A stretch of 64,000 nt of DNA from Coffea arabica (GCF_036785885.1 NC_092316.1:49051001-49115000); one strand, 5' to 3'; positions 25,701 through 40,700 are shown, counted from the stretch's first letter. Program-made: numbers and translations. Notes: a model not told the origin generated them from the sequence alone.

Positions 25701-28700
25701 TTTAAAAAAATACCGTAGATTTCCGTGTGAAGTAAAAATGAAAATAATCAGGGTTCATTTACTAGATCTATCCTACAAAAAATCAATAATGTCAGGTTCA
25801 ATGTTATAGTGCACAAGGACACACTCTGACCCACAAAAGTGACACGACAAAAACTATTTACCCAATGATTATGTAACAGGACCTATGATTCCTTTTCATT
25901 CCACATCAACCATGCAGAATCTCCGTTACTCTCATGTTATAATGAAAAATTGGGAAAACAAAAATTAAGCATCTTTCCCATTCTCAGTCTATATCAGTTA
26001 CAAGTACCATCTTTGTTATGGCTGATGGAACTGCATATTTTTGCTTCCTGTTTCTGAGCAAGATAATGAGAAAAGCAAAAGAGGTATAAACACGAGAGAT
26101 TCAAGTTTTGCATTTAGTTGCCAGTGAACATTAAATTATGTAAAAATATTTTTAAAAAATTAAGGGCGACAAACAGACAAATACTGAATCTAAACTGCAA
26201 TTACACCATTTTCACATTATGTTTTCTAATAACGGTCATAGAAACCTGAACTGAGTAGCTTATGCATGCCTTACGATGGCTAGAACGAGATTTAAGTACT
26301 TAAAGAAGGATAAAAGTAACAATAGTTTTAACTACCCAGAGTCATCATGGAATATTTGACTCAAACAAGAGTTGACAAAATCAAAATTGTGACAATGATA
26401 TGACACATTCATAACAAAAATTGTACTACCAAAACTCTGCTCTCAGTTTCCACAGATTGTTGATTTTGCAAGAAAAGCAATTAGTCTAAATTCATTTGTG
26501 CACTGAGAAACAATTCTCATGAAAGGTTCTCAAGTCATCCATTTGTCAGCTCAAAGTGCAAATACAGGGGAGCAATAAACTGCAAAATTTTAGAACTCAA
26601 AATGCTTGGCCATTTGTTAGCCAAAAGTGCAAATTGAGGGTTGTCCTAAGACAATAAATTATAGCTAGAGAAGCCAAATCTTTCCTCCAGAAAAGGGGAG
26701 AAAATTAAAAGATACAAATTGTAGAATAGTTTAAACCTAAGATCATCTGGGCAATAAAGGACTATACACACAAGAGCAGTTATTCAATGTGGGAAAACAT
26801 AGATAATTTCTCTGAGGCATAAATGACAAAAGCACAAACGAAAGCAGGGAACCGCAATGAGCCTAGAACCAAGAAAGAAAAGAAAAGGGTTCTTCAATTA
26901 AAGAACTTTAAAAAGCATGTAAGCACAGACATACATGTTCCACCATAAAGAAGAATCGCCTTCATCCCATCGAGCAAATGCAAAAGCAGCATAGGTCCAA
27001 TAATATTTAGCAGCTTGACGGATAAACGGGGTGGCTCGTTCTCCTGATCTTGAGAAGAAGATAACTCTAACCTATCAGCCAGAAGAAAGGAAGATATAAA
27101 ACACTAACCACGTAAAAAACGATTTATAAATCAAGGACAATAGAATGTCAAATAACCCTGAAAAATGCGTTACCTTTCTCCAATTCTAGAAAGCAATAAA
27201 TATGCCAAATAGGCACATAAACGAGAAAATAATGTTGAATCTGGCTACATGAAACAGGCTTTACTTTTTCACTTGGCACCAAAAAAAAAAAAGGATGCCT
27301 GAAGCATTAAATGATAACCATGATGTAGATTGTATTTTTACACCTCCCAATAGGCATGTCAACCATGTAAATATGGGATATGTAAGCATTCTCGTCTTCA
27401 ATAAAGTGAAGAATCAATTTGTTTACTTCCAATTTCATCATTGACGGTCATCATCATACGATATCATGGTTTGTCTACGATATTGGTACTGTCAAATGGT
27501 TGAAAATAGCTTACATATACCAAATAAAGTTTAAAAAGTCCAAGAGAAAAATATATTTGACAACAGAATGTGGGAAAGGAGTCTCGACAATTTTAGGTGC
27601 AATTGCACTTGACAGTTCACATCTGGATCCTCCGATTTAAAAATTGTGTACTGAAGCTTGAAGCTTGAAACTTGTGAAACATTTAAGAAGCTAGGAGGTG
27701 CAGGGTGAAAAGACAAGCATGGAATGTAGTTTTATTAGCGTCTATTGTTGAGATATGCCAACTTTTGCAGATTTTTCTAGATTCATTCGGTAGTAGAATA
27801 AGTTAGTTAATTGCTGAATAAATGTTGTTGTTAGGACATTTGTTAACTGAAAATCATGTTTAAGTTGTTAACAAATATTTTTGCTAAGATTAAGATTATG
27901 TTAATTTGTCAGCAAGTAGTTTTCTTGAGATTTTTATGGCAATTTGTTAGTTAGAAATTATGTTAGTTTGTTTCATGTAAACACTATAAATAGTTAGTTG
28001 ATGAATGAAGAACATAAGGTTATTTTCAGCCTTCAATAGAAGTCTTTTGTAAGCCTTTTTTTTTTTTGCAACACTAATTAAGGTGTTATTTCTTAGTTTA
28101 TTCCCTCAAAAGCTAACAGGCCACAAATTTTTAAAAATAGTAGCATGCAGGGCAAAGAGGAGTACAAGCATTGCCAGTTGTTGGATTAGCGTCTACATCT
28201 GTTGTTTTAGTTTACACATTGTCTTAAGCAATTATAACTGATAATTTTCTATTGGACCTAATATTTTTTCAGGCCCTTGATACCAGGGTTCCTCATCTTT
28301 CAGGAGTAGGTGGAATTATAGTAGCATTGAGGAAATTCAATTTACTATCCACGAGGCAGTAAAAATAAGCCATTCAGTTACAGCCCAAGCAACTAGGCAA
28401 GTCCAGGCCATGCGACTAGCAATGAGTCTAAGATAAAGGAGTTGGATGATTTTGCATCTTGGCTTAAATCCTTTGATCATCACTATACTTGAACAGAACT
28501 AATTACCTTTTAATTTCCAGATAAGAGGGTAAACAAACAGACATGGATGATAAGCAGAAAAGTGAAAATAGGCTATCCCTTTGAAGAAGCAATTGACTTA
28601 TCAAAGTAATTCAGAGAGCTCATCAATAAGGCTGAGCTACTAGAATAACCCCAAATGTGACATCCTAACTAGTACCAGTCTGACTAAGAATTGTTCACTT

Positions 28701-31700
28701 GGCCACCATGTTCTGAAATTCTACTTAGCTGTTCTTATAATACAACATGAGAAGATGCATCTTTCTCAAAATTATGCAATCAATTCACACTGCACCCAAC
28801 AGGAAAAATCCTCCAAGTAGGCAATTATAACAGATAAAATTATAAAGTAGATATCCAAAATTGACACATACAAATGAAAGAAAAAGCACTAAAAATATCA
28901 TAAGCAGGAAAAAAAAATGCCACCAAGGGCTAGAGAGAAATTGTACCTTATGAGGCTTACTTTTAGCAAGAAAATTTTGTACCTGTAAGAGGGGGCAGGT
29001 GGGGATAACATCAATACCAAACAAAGAAATGTCGGGGTTTATAGAGCTGCTAAAGCGTAAGAAAGCAATTGAGCTAATACTACAATAACAGGCCTCCAGT
29101 GGAATTTCTTGCCCACCAACTTCAGAGATCCCTTAGAAATGAGAAAAAAACAATTTTCACACAAACACCTCCATCCATTCCTGTTTGTAATTATTACATA
29201 GCAAAAGAAAGCCAACTACACACCACAACAACATCAAACACCAGGAACCACCATATAAAGTCTCATCTTTAGTCTAAGTTAGAATAATCAATCTTTTAGT
29301 CACATACTGTTCCTCTAACTACAAATCAATCTTCGCCTGTGTGCTCAATTACAAGCTGTGAGACCTGTTATGCAACTTCAATTCTTTCATGATAGAGGCA
29401 CTATGAAAAAAAAAAAAAAACTTCAGTGAAAAAATTTGACAATATATGGCTACTTGATTCAGATCCATTAAACATATATTTCCTACTTAAAAGAGCAACA
29501 CCTTTAACTTTCCACATTGGTGCAGTCGGTCCTTCGTAACATCTTTATATCAAATTCCACCACCTTTTTTGGTATCACCAAAAACAAGGACATCCACCAA
29601 CAGAAACAAGGTGGTTCTTAGCAACCAAAATCCGCAGACAAAAAGAAAAACATGATAAACCCAATAGAATATCAATGGAATGCAAAATCAATGACAAAGT
29701 TTCACTTTCTGAAAATGCTACAATCTCATTAAGGGTTTTGACAAGCAATTCGTCAACCAATCATTATTTTTAGCACTCCAGACATTAAATCGATCAGCAC
29801 AATTCAGTGGAAACAAGTTGGTAATCAAAAGAACATGAAAAGCTAAGCTGTTATAGCAACATTAGCCCTTAGAGAACTTATCCAATTACCATTGACTCCT
29901 TAGAGTAGTACAAAATCCGTGGCAAACCTAGAATTGACGTCGCCAACCAATCAGTAATTGCATCAACAGAGAGTTGTCCACCATACCTACCAAAATAGCC
30001 AATATAATAAACAAAATATTCGTGACACCAAACAAGAAGGGTATAGCACACTCCAAGCCATTTGAAAATGTTTATGTTTCCTGTTTTCCACTTTAACGCA
30101 GAGAGAGAGAGAACAACAGTGTTTGTTCGAACAGTTTGAGGTTTGTGCAATTGAAGCCTGTTTTCAGCTAGACTGTTCAAAACATAGAACCTCTTGCCAC
30201 GAACATGGTCCCGTCCCCCATCCACAGCCCCCTTTCAAAAAGTAAGGTTATTGGTAAAGTTTTGGAAAATAGGAAGTACACGATTGAGCATAGCTTGGCA
30301 ATGGAGGAGATGCTAGTCTTACTCAGATGCCTTATTCAAATAGGGCGTATTCACAAGGGCCAGAGTAGCATCCCTCTTTAATTTAAAGAATTAGAGCTAG
30401 TGGATGCAGGGCATCTATATTTCTCCGGCTGGAAGGAATTAACTTGCAAAATAAGTCAGTTTTTCCTTACCCATCTTGTTGATGCTTAAATTGTGGGGAA
30501 ATTATCAGTATCATCATCATTTATATGATAATTCTTTTTGATAATTCTAGGTGTAACGGGTTGATTTCGTGGCTTTGGGGATTGATTTGTTGAATTTCAA
30601 GATAATTCTTGTCTGAACAAGAGGTTAGTTTTGTGAAAGAAAATAAGGGGGTGTTGGTCATTATAAAAGATTACAGAAATTATTGCAAAAAACTAAGAAA
30701 CGAGTTTCCTCTAAGTAATACAGTACGTTTTATCAGAACTTATGCAACATGACTGTATGGTAACATTTATGTTTCTTGTTTCTCTGTTTCTGTTCAACGA
30801 ATTGCACAGAGGGTAATTGAAAACGGTGTTTGGTAGGAGCTTTCTTGCTTTAATAAGCGTTCAAATTCCACTAGACTGCAATAGTTTCTCTCTCTCTCCC
30901 TCCCCCCCTAATATATCCTTCTCCTTTAACTCTTCTATTCTCCGTCTTTTCTCAAGTTCTTCCTCCCCAGACCTCTCTTTCCCATCCTTTCATCCCCCTC
31001 TCTCTTTCTCTGCTCTCCCTTTCTTGCCTTTCACTTACCAATATCCCTCTCTTCGCTATTCCCTTTTCCAGTATATAAACACCTCACCACTTCACTTATC
31101 CTCTCCAGTTGCAGCTAACATCCGCAATCCCCATCCTCTGATCCACAATACCTTCTTCCTCCCTTTTGCTGACACCATCTTCAACAGCAGCCCCCAAATC
31201 CTCCTCCTCTTAGCAGCTGCCTTGCTGAAACCACAACCCTGGACTCGATCTCCTGCCCTCAATCCCAATCATACTCCAAACACTTCATCTCTCCTATCCC
31301 CTTCTTTTAGAGCTTTAGTTATTTTTCAAAATGTAGGCTTTTATCTTCCAATTGTCTGTTAACAGATGAGTATAATCAAATTTAGTTACAGCATACTTTC
31401 TTGGTTATTAGGGTAAAGGACTACTGTATTTGTTCTTAGTTAATGCTAAATTTTTTAAAATAGAAGAACAAGTGTTTCATTCGACGTAGCGAAAAAGATA
31501 CCAAGACACATAGAAGTTATCAAAGAGCCCTGCAGTTAACAAAAATGCTATGACAAACAGTTCTCAAAACTGCTACACAAACAAAAAAGAGCAATGGGCT
31601 ACAAAAAACTTTAACAACTTATGAAATGACATTTCAGAAGCCTGTGGGTCAAAGCATTCTATCCAATTCAGTCATCACAAAACTCACCTATGAAGACAAC

Positions 31701-34700
31701 GGGAACTGCTGCAGCCAGGGGGAAAGGCCAGAAGTGTGGGAAGACCTGTATCCATGCCAAATAAGTCAGCAGGAACACAGAAAACAAGAATATGAACATA
31801 AGAGTGCTAAATGGAGAACAACATTTAAACATGTTTAGCATATTTTTACAATATATGAATAAATAAATTTTGCAGAATGCTGACCATTTTTAAAGAAAGG
31901 ATGTCCACTTGGCTTTTTCTCAGCTAAGTATGCAGCAAGACGGACATCACCAAGTTCGACCATTCCGGAATTTGCAACCCCATCAAGCAAAGTAACTGCA
32001 GTGGTCAAGAAGTAAGATTGCACCTCACAATGAAACGGTACCATCTATACAGACATTTATAACAGACAGCGATGCAATGATCTACCAATGTGTTTCCAGT
32101 TGTTAGAAAAATTCGCACAGCGGTTGCTCCCAAATGAGAAAACCTGATATGAAATTTCAAGAAGCAAATAGGGCAAATCAAAAAGGATCAGTAAAATGTG
32201 CAGACGTATCTTCCAATAAAAAATAAATGTAAATCCACAACATAATGACCTCGGTACAAAGGTATTATTTCAACTTCTACAACAAAAAATCACTTGCAAG
32301 CCTGATAATTGAAAGGCTCAAAATATTGGTTAGGGGATAGCATTTTTATGCATTGTTTGAAAAGGAACTCCTGATGACTAATCATCAGTAGAAAGGATGT
32401 CAAATGGAACTTATATTTATCACTCTCTGTTTAACTGATAAGAGATCAATATCTTCAGTAACATCCCAAGACATAAAAAAACTGTTACGATCTCCATTCT
32501 TCTCATGCCAAGCGGAAAAAAAAAAAAAAAAACTTAGTATGACTTTCATAATCATTAGAATTCAGGCTGCTTCCAGTCCTTACCACCTACTCCAGCCCAT
32601 TTCATAAAAAATTCAGATGATATCCAGCCAAGCAGTATTTCTATCTTTTCCCCCTTCTTTTTTTTTTGCAACTTTACCGTTTTCTGCTTAACCTCTGTTA
32701 GTTTTTAGAGAGACAAAATAAGGAAGACGTGTCATATTCTTCTTTTCTGTGTGTGCATTTCTAAGAAATATGTAACCGCTTCTATCATATTATCTCTTCA
32801 GATACAGATGCTTGTGTCCAGTATTGATTGCTAATAAGGATCATAGCTAAGCATGGGATTTACAGACATAAATACTTACTTTGCCGAATCAATGAATTTT
32901 CAACAATAAACCAGAAAGTGATAATTAGAATATATCAATACCCATAAGATATAGCATGATAAAACATTTGAGACCTGTGGTGATACAAATTTGATACTAT
33001 GCATAGATGCACCAGATAAAGGGTGATCTCATGAAATGCGAAGACTGTCCGTGGTTCAAGCTCTTGTAGCATCAGAATACTGTTTAAAACAAGAAAAACA
33101 GTAGTACACCAAGGGAGATAAATCAAGGTGAGTGTCTCAAGTCTATGTCTATATCTGTCGGCATGTGTAAGAGAGAGAAACTAAAATCTTTCAAAAGAAA
33201 ACATAAAGTGCTTCGAATCAATTACCAGACCGCCTAAAATGAAACTTAGAAAATCTATTTTTTATCAAAGTAGAAGTTAATTTAGAATTCTCTGTAATTT
33301 CAATAGTCATCAAAGTCCATTCAGTTTTAAATCAGGAACACACTGATGAAGAAAATAGTTTTTCTTATAACATAGAAAATTGTTTCATCATTATACAAAG
33401 AAACTATAAAACAAATTCATAAACTTTAACACAAATCAAATAAAGTGCAGTCACTAAATAAACACCCATCGGTGATTATCATGATTCAGCAGAATGACAT
33501 TTGCTTAATTTGATTGGTATTGGACATACATTCTCAGTTATTAGAGATAAACCTTTGGTTACTATATTAGCAGATGGTGGAATGCTTCCTTTTTACAGCA
33601 GCATAGACCAGAATCATATAAATCATCTCCAACCAAGTAATTCTGTTTTTGACAAGTACAGTCAGTAATTTTTTTATATCATCTTTTAGGATATAGCGTT
33701 CTCGTATTACCTTGTGTTATAAATCCAAATCCTCTAATTGTTAAAAGAAAGAGTTGGTAGGAATTAGCTGTAATTAGTCTAAGAATACAGCTATGTAATT
33801 AGTCTAAGAATACAGCTGTATATAATCTGTAATTACAGACTATACACAGCTGTACATGGCTGACCATTTAACCTAGTTACTTGTATAAATAGATCAATGA
33901 AATATATGAAAAATATGCTTTTTAGCATAATTAATAACTTGGTATCAGAGCAAGCAGTAAGTGCAAAATCGAGACTGAGAGGCTGTAGAATTTCCATTAA
34001 TGGCAATAGGAGTGCTCTTTTGAACAGTTAGAGCTGAAGCCTCAAAGTGTGATTCTGCTCCCATGGCAACTTGTCTTTGTAGTTCTCTACGAACCATGGA
34101 GTAGACTTCTTCTAACCTTGGTAAAGGAGAAGTACCTAGAACACGGCTGCGAACTTGATCTAATTTATTATCAAGCCCAGCAAGAAAAATATACACTCGA
34201 TCTTCGGCAATACGATTTCTATATTTTTCAATATCAGCAGCACATGTCATGTCATTGGGCCGTCGATAGTCGAGCTCCATAAATGTTGAGTTTAATTCGT
34301 TGTAATATTCTGCTATAGGCCGACCATCTTGTTGTAAATGAAAAGTCTTCTTCATTAGTTCATAAACTTCAGAGGAATCTGATACATCAAGGTAACTTCT
34401 TTTTACAGCATCCCAAACTTCCTTTGCTGTGCCGCATTGTACAAAGTGAGATATCAGATTATCACTCATTGAATTAATGAGCCAAGATTTGACAAGAGAA
34501 TCTTCACCTTCCCATTCATCATAACTTGAATCATCTACTGCTGGTGCAGCTTTTTTTCCATTAATATAGCCCTTTTTTTTTTCTTCCAGCAATATGCATC
34601 TCCAAAAACTTGGACCAAACTCGATAATTAGTGCCATCCAATTTAATGTGGATGGAAGAAGCATGTCTATCCAGAATGGTATAAACTTAAGCAAGCTGAG

Positions 34701-37700
34701 AGAAAAAATAAAAAATTTGCTCATAATACTGTTGCTCAAAATGTTGCTGCCATAGACACTACTCCATCTTCTGCTTCTCATGTGTCTCGGGCATCTTCTC
34801 AAGAAGGTAATTTTGGTTTGTCCGTTATTTCTGCTCATCCTAGCACTTGGATTATTGATTCAGGGGCTACTGATCACATGACTAGTAACTCTTCTATCAT
34901 TGACTCTCTTACATCTCCACCTGTGAAGTCTGTACAGGTTGCTAATGGGAATTTTACGCCAATCATAGGTGCTGGAAATGTGTCTCTTTCACCAAAGTTT
35001 TCTATGTCCTCTGTTTTACTTGCACCTAAACTCTCAAATATTCTCCTCTCCATTAGTAAAATAACAAAGCATCTTAACTGTTCTGTCATTTTTCACTCTA
35101 TTCATTGTGTTTTTCAGGACAATCTTACGAAGATGACGATTGGCATTGGTAAGGAGAGGGATGGTTTATATTTCTAGGAAGACAATCGAGGCATAACAAT
35201 ATCTACTCAAGGTTTTCAAACAAAAAGTGGGACATCAGACATAGAAAGAATAATCCTTTGGCATCTTCGACTAGGACATCCATCTTTTTCTTATTTAGAG
35301 CATATGTTTCCTAAGTTATTTTCCAATATTTCAACTTCTAGTTTAAGATGTGAACAATGTGTTTATGCAAAAAACCATCGTGTTCCTTTCAAAGTTAGTT
35401 TTAATAAAAGTGTCACTCCTTTTTCATGTGTTTATACTAATGTGTGGGGTCCTTTCTCAACTACTTCTACTTCAGGACATCAATATTTTGTATCTTTTAT
35501 TGATGACTGTACTAGAGTCAGTTGGGTATATTTGATGAAAATGTTTGTCATATTATTCCTCAGTTTTATAACATGATTCTTACTCAATTCAACACTAGAA
35601 TTAAGGTTTTTCATTCTGATAATGGTCGTGAATTTGTGAATCGATCTCTTGCTGATTTTATGAGACAACATGACATTCTTCATCAAACCAATTGTGTTTA
35701 CACACCCCAACAGAACGGCACAGCAGAACGGAAAAATCGTCACTTTCTTGAAGTAGCACGAGCCTTATGCTTTACTATGCATGTTCCAAAACATTTTTGG
35801 GCTGAAGCTATTATGGCTACTGTTTTCCTCATTAATCGAATGCCTGCTAAGGTTATTGATTTCCAAACCCCTTTGAGAATGTTATCTAAATTTCATTCTA
35901 TTCCTTCTGCTCTTAATATTTGTCCAAAGGTTTTTGGTTGTGTATGTTATGTTCATGTTCATTCTCATCATAGAGATAAACTTGATCCTCGTGCTACCAA
36001 ATGCGTTTTCCTTGGCTATTCTAATTCACAAAAGGGATATAAATGTTTTCATCCTCCTACAAGAACCTACTATGTGTCTATGGATGTTCAATTTTGTGAA
36101 AATGAGTCTTATTTTTCTGGACATATGTCTGCGGTTCCTCTTTAGGGGGAGATTAAAAGTAGAGAAGAGGAAGAACAATGCCTAGGAGAAAAAAGGATAT
36201 GGATCTCAGGTATAGAGAATGCAAAGGAAAATTGGGAATCCTTAGTTTTAGATGATGGTCAGGAAAATAAATTGAAACTAATAGTGAGAGACCAGCTCAT
36301 CTCTTTGAGAAAGGATATTTTAGGAGAACAAAAGATATCACTGTTATGCCTCCTGATTCTTGTACCTCCCTTAATGATAGTACCTCCCTTGATGATACTA
36401 CCATGCTATTGAATGAATCTTCCAAGATTGACACTAAGGTATGTACTTCTTCTGAAAGTCTTGACTCATATCCTAATATTGATCAGAATAGAAGATATCC
36501 TCTTCGTGAACAAAAAGAACCTGATAGACTTGGTTTTTCAAAAGCTTCCAATGTTTCTTATCCAATTTCTGATTTTACATCCTATCACCGTTTGTCTAAG
36601 GCTAACTTGACATTTGCTCTTCAGTTGTCTTCTGTATATGTTCCTAGTCATTGTCAGGAAGCCCTTGATGATCCTAAGTGGAAAGATGCAATGGTAGAAG
36701 AAATGATGGCTCTCCAAAAGAATTCTACTTGGAAAATGGTTGAGTTACCAATGGGAAAGAAGACCGTAGGGTGTCAATGGGTATTCAATGTCAAATACAA
36801 GACTGATGAGACAGTTGAAAGATACAAAGCTAGACTGGTTGCAAAAGGCTACACTCAAACCTATGGTATTGACTATCAAGAGACATTTGCACTGGTTGCC
36901 AAGATGAACACTGTTCGTGTCATATTGTCACTTGCAGTTAATTTAGACTGGCCTCTACGACAATTTGATGTGAAGAATGCCTTTCTTCATAGTGAGTTGA
37001 CTGAGGAAGTTTTCATGGATCCTCCTCAGGGGTTTACACTAGAAGAAGGAAAGGCGTGCAGACTGAATAAGGCATTGTATGGATTAAAACAATCACCAAG
37101 GGCATGGTTTGGAAGATTGAGTCATGCCATGGAGTATGGATTCAAGCAAGCTTCAACAGATCATGCATTGTTCTATAAACATAACTACAATGATATTACC
37201 GTGCTTCTTGTCTATGTTGATGATATGATTGTAACAGATAATAACAAAGAAGAAATTGAGAACCTTCGAAGCTACTTGGCCAAAGAATTTGAGATTAAAG
37301 ATTTGGGGACTCTTAAATATTTTCTTGGCATTGAAGTATCACGGTCTAAGCAAGGACTCTTCCTTTCCCAAAGGAAGTATACATTGGAACTCCTAACTGA
37401 AACTGGTATGTCTGCTTGTGAGCCAATAGATACTCCGATTGAAGTGAATCATGGCCTAGCCTTCTTTTCTGATCAGATTCCAACAAACAAGGAAAGATAA
37501 CAAAGGATCGTGAGTAGACTAATCTATTTAACTCATACCAGGCCAGATTTAGCATATGCAGTCAGTGTTGTTAGCCAGTTTATGCACAATCCAAGTGATC
37601 AACACATGAATGCTGTTAATCGAATCTTGGCTTACTGGAAATCAGCTCCAGGAAAAGGTGTCTTATTCTCCAAAACACGAACATTTTGATGTTGTTGGAT

Positions 37701-40700
37701 ATACAGACTCTGATTTTGCTGGTAGCAAGTTGGATAGAAAATCAACTTCTGGATATTTGGCATTTGTTGGAGGCAACTTGGTGTCTTGGAAAAGTAAAAA
37801 ACAGAACGTGGTTTCATTATCTAGTGCAGAGGCTGAATATCGAGCTATGCATCATGCTATCACAGAACTCTCTTGGCTGAAAATTCTCTTAAAGGAGATT
37901 GGGTTTGGTCCAAAAGGTCCTATGGCATTATTTTGTGATAATATGGCAGCCATTAAGATTGCAAATAATCCTGTTCAACATGATCGGACAAAGCGTGTTG
38001 AAATTGATAGGAACTACATCAAAGATAATCTTGATTCCGGGACAATTGAAATTCCCTATACTAGAAGTTCAGATCAGTTGGCTAATATTATGACTCATGT
38101 TGCTACTAGTAGCTTATTCAATGCATCTCTATCCAAGTTGGGCATTTGTGATATCTATGCCCCAACTTGAGGGGGAGAGTTGGTAGGAATTAGCTGTAAT
38201 TAGTTCAAGACTACAGCTATGTAATTAGTCTAAGATAGCTGCTGTAATTAGTCTAAGAATACAGCTGTATATAGTCAGTTGGTAGGAATTAGCTGTAATT
38301 AGTCTAAGAATACAGCTATGTAATTAGTCTAAGATAGCTGCTGTAATTAGTCTAAGAACACAGCTATTAGTCTAAGATAGCTGCTGTAATTAGTCTAAGA
38401 ATACAGCTGTATATAGTCTGTAATTACAGACTATATACAACTGTACATGGCTGACCATTTAACCTAGTTACCTGTATAAATAGATCAATGAAATATATGA
38501 AAAATAGACTTTCAACATAATAAATAACTTGGTATCAGAGCTTTGGGGTTTTTCCTTGCTCTCCTCTTCTCTGAAAATTCCAGCCATTCTTTCAATAGCC
38601 CACACTGCTGAAATTTCTTCTCTAAAACACTAAATACATCACAATATGTCAACCAAACCTGATGTTGAATCTCCTAACAGCAAGAATCTCTCCACTCTAA
38701 CCATACAAGATGCTTCTTCTTCCATCCACATTAAATTGGATGGCATTAATTATCGCGTTTGGTCCAAGATATTGGAGATGCATATTGCTGGAAGGAAAAA
38801 AATGGGCTATATTAATGGAAAAAAGGCTGCACCAGCAGTAGATGATTCAAGTTATGATGAATGGGAAGCTGAAGATTCTCTTGTCAAATCTTGGCTTATT
38901 AGTTTAATGAGTGATAATCTGATATCTCACTTTGTACAATGCGGCACAGCAAAGGAAGTTTGGGATGCTGTAAAAAGAAGTTACCTTGATGTATCAGATT
39001 CCTCTGAAGTTTATGAACTAATGAAGAAGACTTTTTATTTACAACAAGATGGTCGGCCTATAGCAGAATATTACAACGAATTAAACTCAACATTTATGGA
39101 GCTCGACTATCGACGGCCCAATGACATGACATGTGCTGCTGATATTGAAAAATATAGAAATCGTATTGCCGAAGATCGAGTGTATATTTTTCTTGCTGGG
39201 CTTGATAATAAATTAGATCAAGTTCGCAGCCGTGTTCTAGGTACTTCTCCTTTACCAAGGTTAGAAGAAGTCTACTCCATGGTTCGTAGAGAACTACAAA
39301 GACAAGTTGCCATGGGAGCAGAATCACACTTTGAGGCTTCAGCTCTAACTGTTCAAAAGAGCACTCCTATTGCCATTAATGGAAATTCTACAGCCTCTCA
39401 GTCTCGATTTTGCACCTACTGCAATAAGAATACACATACAATTGATGCTTGTTGGAAGAAGCATGGCTATCCAGAATGGTATAAACTTAAGCAAGCTGAG
39501 AGAAAAAATAAAAAATTTGTTCATAATACTGTTGCTCAAAATGTTGCTGCCATAGACACAACTCCATCTTCTGTTTCTCATGTGTCTCGGGCATCTTCTC
39601 AAGAAGGTATTTTTGGTTTGTCTGTTATTTCTGCTCATCCTAGCACTTGGATTATTGATTCAGGGGCTACTGATCACATGACTAGTAACTCTTCTATCAT
39701 TGACTCTCTTGCATCTCCACCTGTGAAGTCTGTACAGGTTGCTAATGGAAATTTTACGCCAATCATAGGCGCTGGAAATGTGTCTCTTTCACCAAAGTTT
39801 TCTATGTCCTCTGTTTTACTTGCACCTAAACTCTCAAATAATCTCCTCTCCATTAGTAAAATAACAAAGCATCTTAACTGTTCTGTCATTTTTGACTCTA
39901 CTCATTGTGTTTTTCAGGACAATCTTACGAAGATGACGATTGGCATTGTTAAGGAGAGGGATGGTTTATATTATTGGGAAGACAATCGAGGCATAACAAT
40001 ATCTACTCGAGGTTTTCAAACAAAAAGTGGGACATCAGACATAGAATAATCCTTTGGCATCGTCGACTAGGACATCCATCTTTTTCTTATTTAGAGCATA
40101 TGTTTCCTAAGTTATTTTCCAATATTTCAACTTCTAGCTTAAGATGTGAACAATGTGTTTATGCAAAAAACCATCGTGTTCCTTTCAAAGTTAGTTTTAA
40201 TAAAAGTGTCACTCCTTTTTCATGTGTTTATACTGATGTGTGGGGTCCTTTCTCAACTACTTCTACTTCAGGACATCAATATTTTGTATCTTTTATTGAT
40301 GACTGTACTAGAGTCAGTTGGGTATATTTGATGAAATCTAAGAGTGATGTTTGTCATATTATTCCTCAGTTTTATAACATGATTCTTACTCAATTCAACA
40401 CTAGAATTAAAGTTTTTCATTCTGATAATGGTCGTGAATTTGTGAATCGATCTCTTGCTGATTTTATGATACAACATGGCATTCTTCATCAAACCACTTG
40501 TGTTTACACACCCCAGCAGAATGGCACAGCAGAACGGAAAAATCGTCACTTTCTTGAAGTAGCACGAGCCTTATGTTTTACTATGCATGTTCCAAAACAT
40601 TTTTGGGCTGAAGCTATTATGGCTGCTGTTTTCCTCATTAATCGAATGCCCGCTAAGGTTATTGATTTCCAAACTCCTTTGAGAATGTTATCTAAATTTC

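Noticed and set aside
27743..28400. Complete small LTR retrotransposon (TRIM) in intron 11
   Set aside because: An LTR-like block is present, but no second LTR, PBS or TSD was found.
39974..40049. Programmed -1 ribosomal frameshift in copia element B
   Set aside because: The sister copy has four extra bases at this point, so a deletion explains the frame change; no convincing slippery site was seen.
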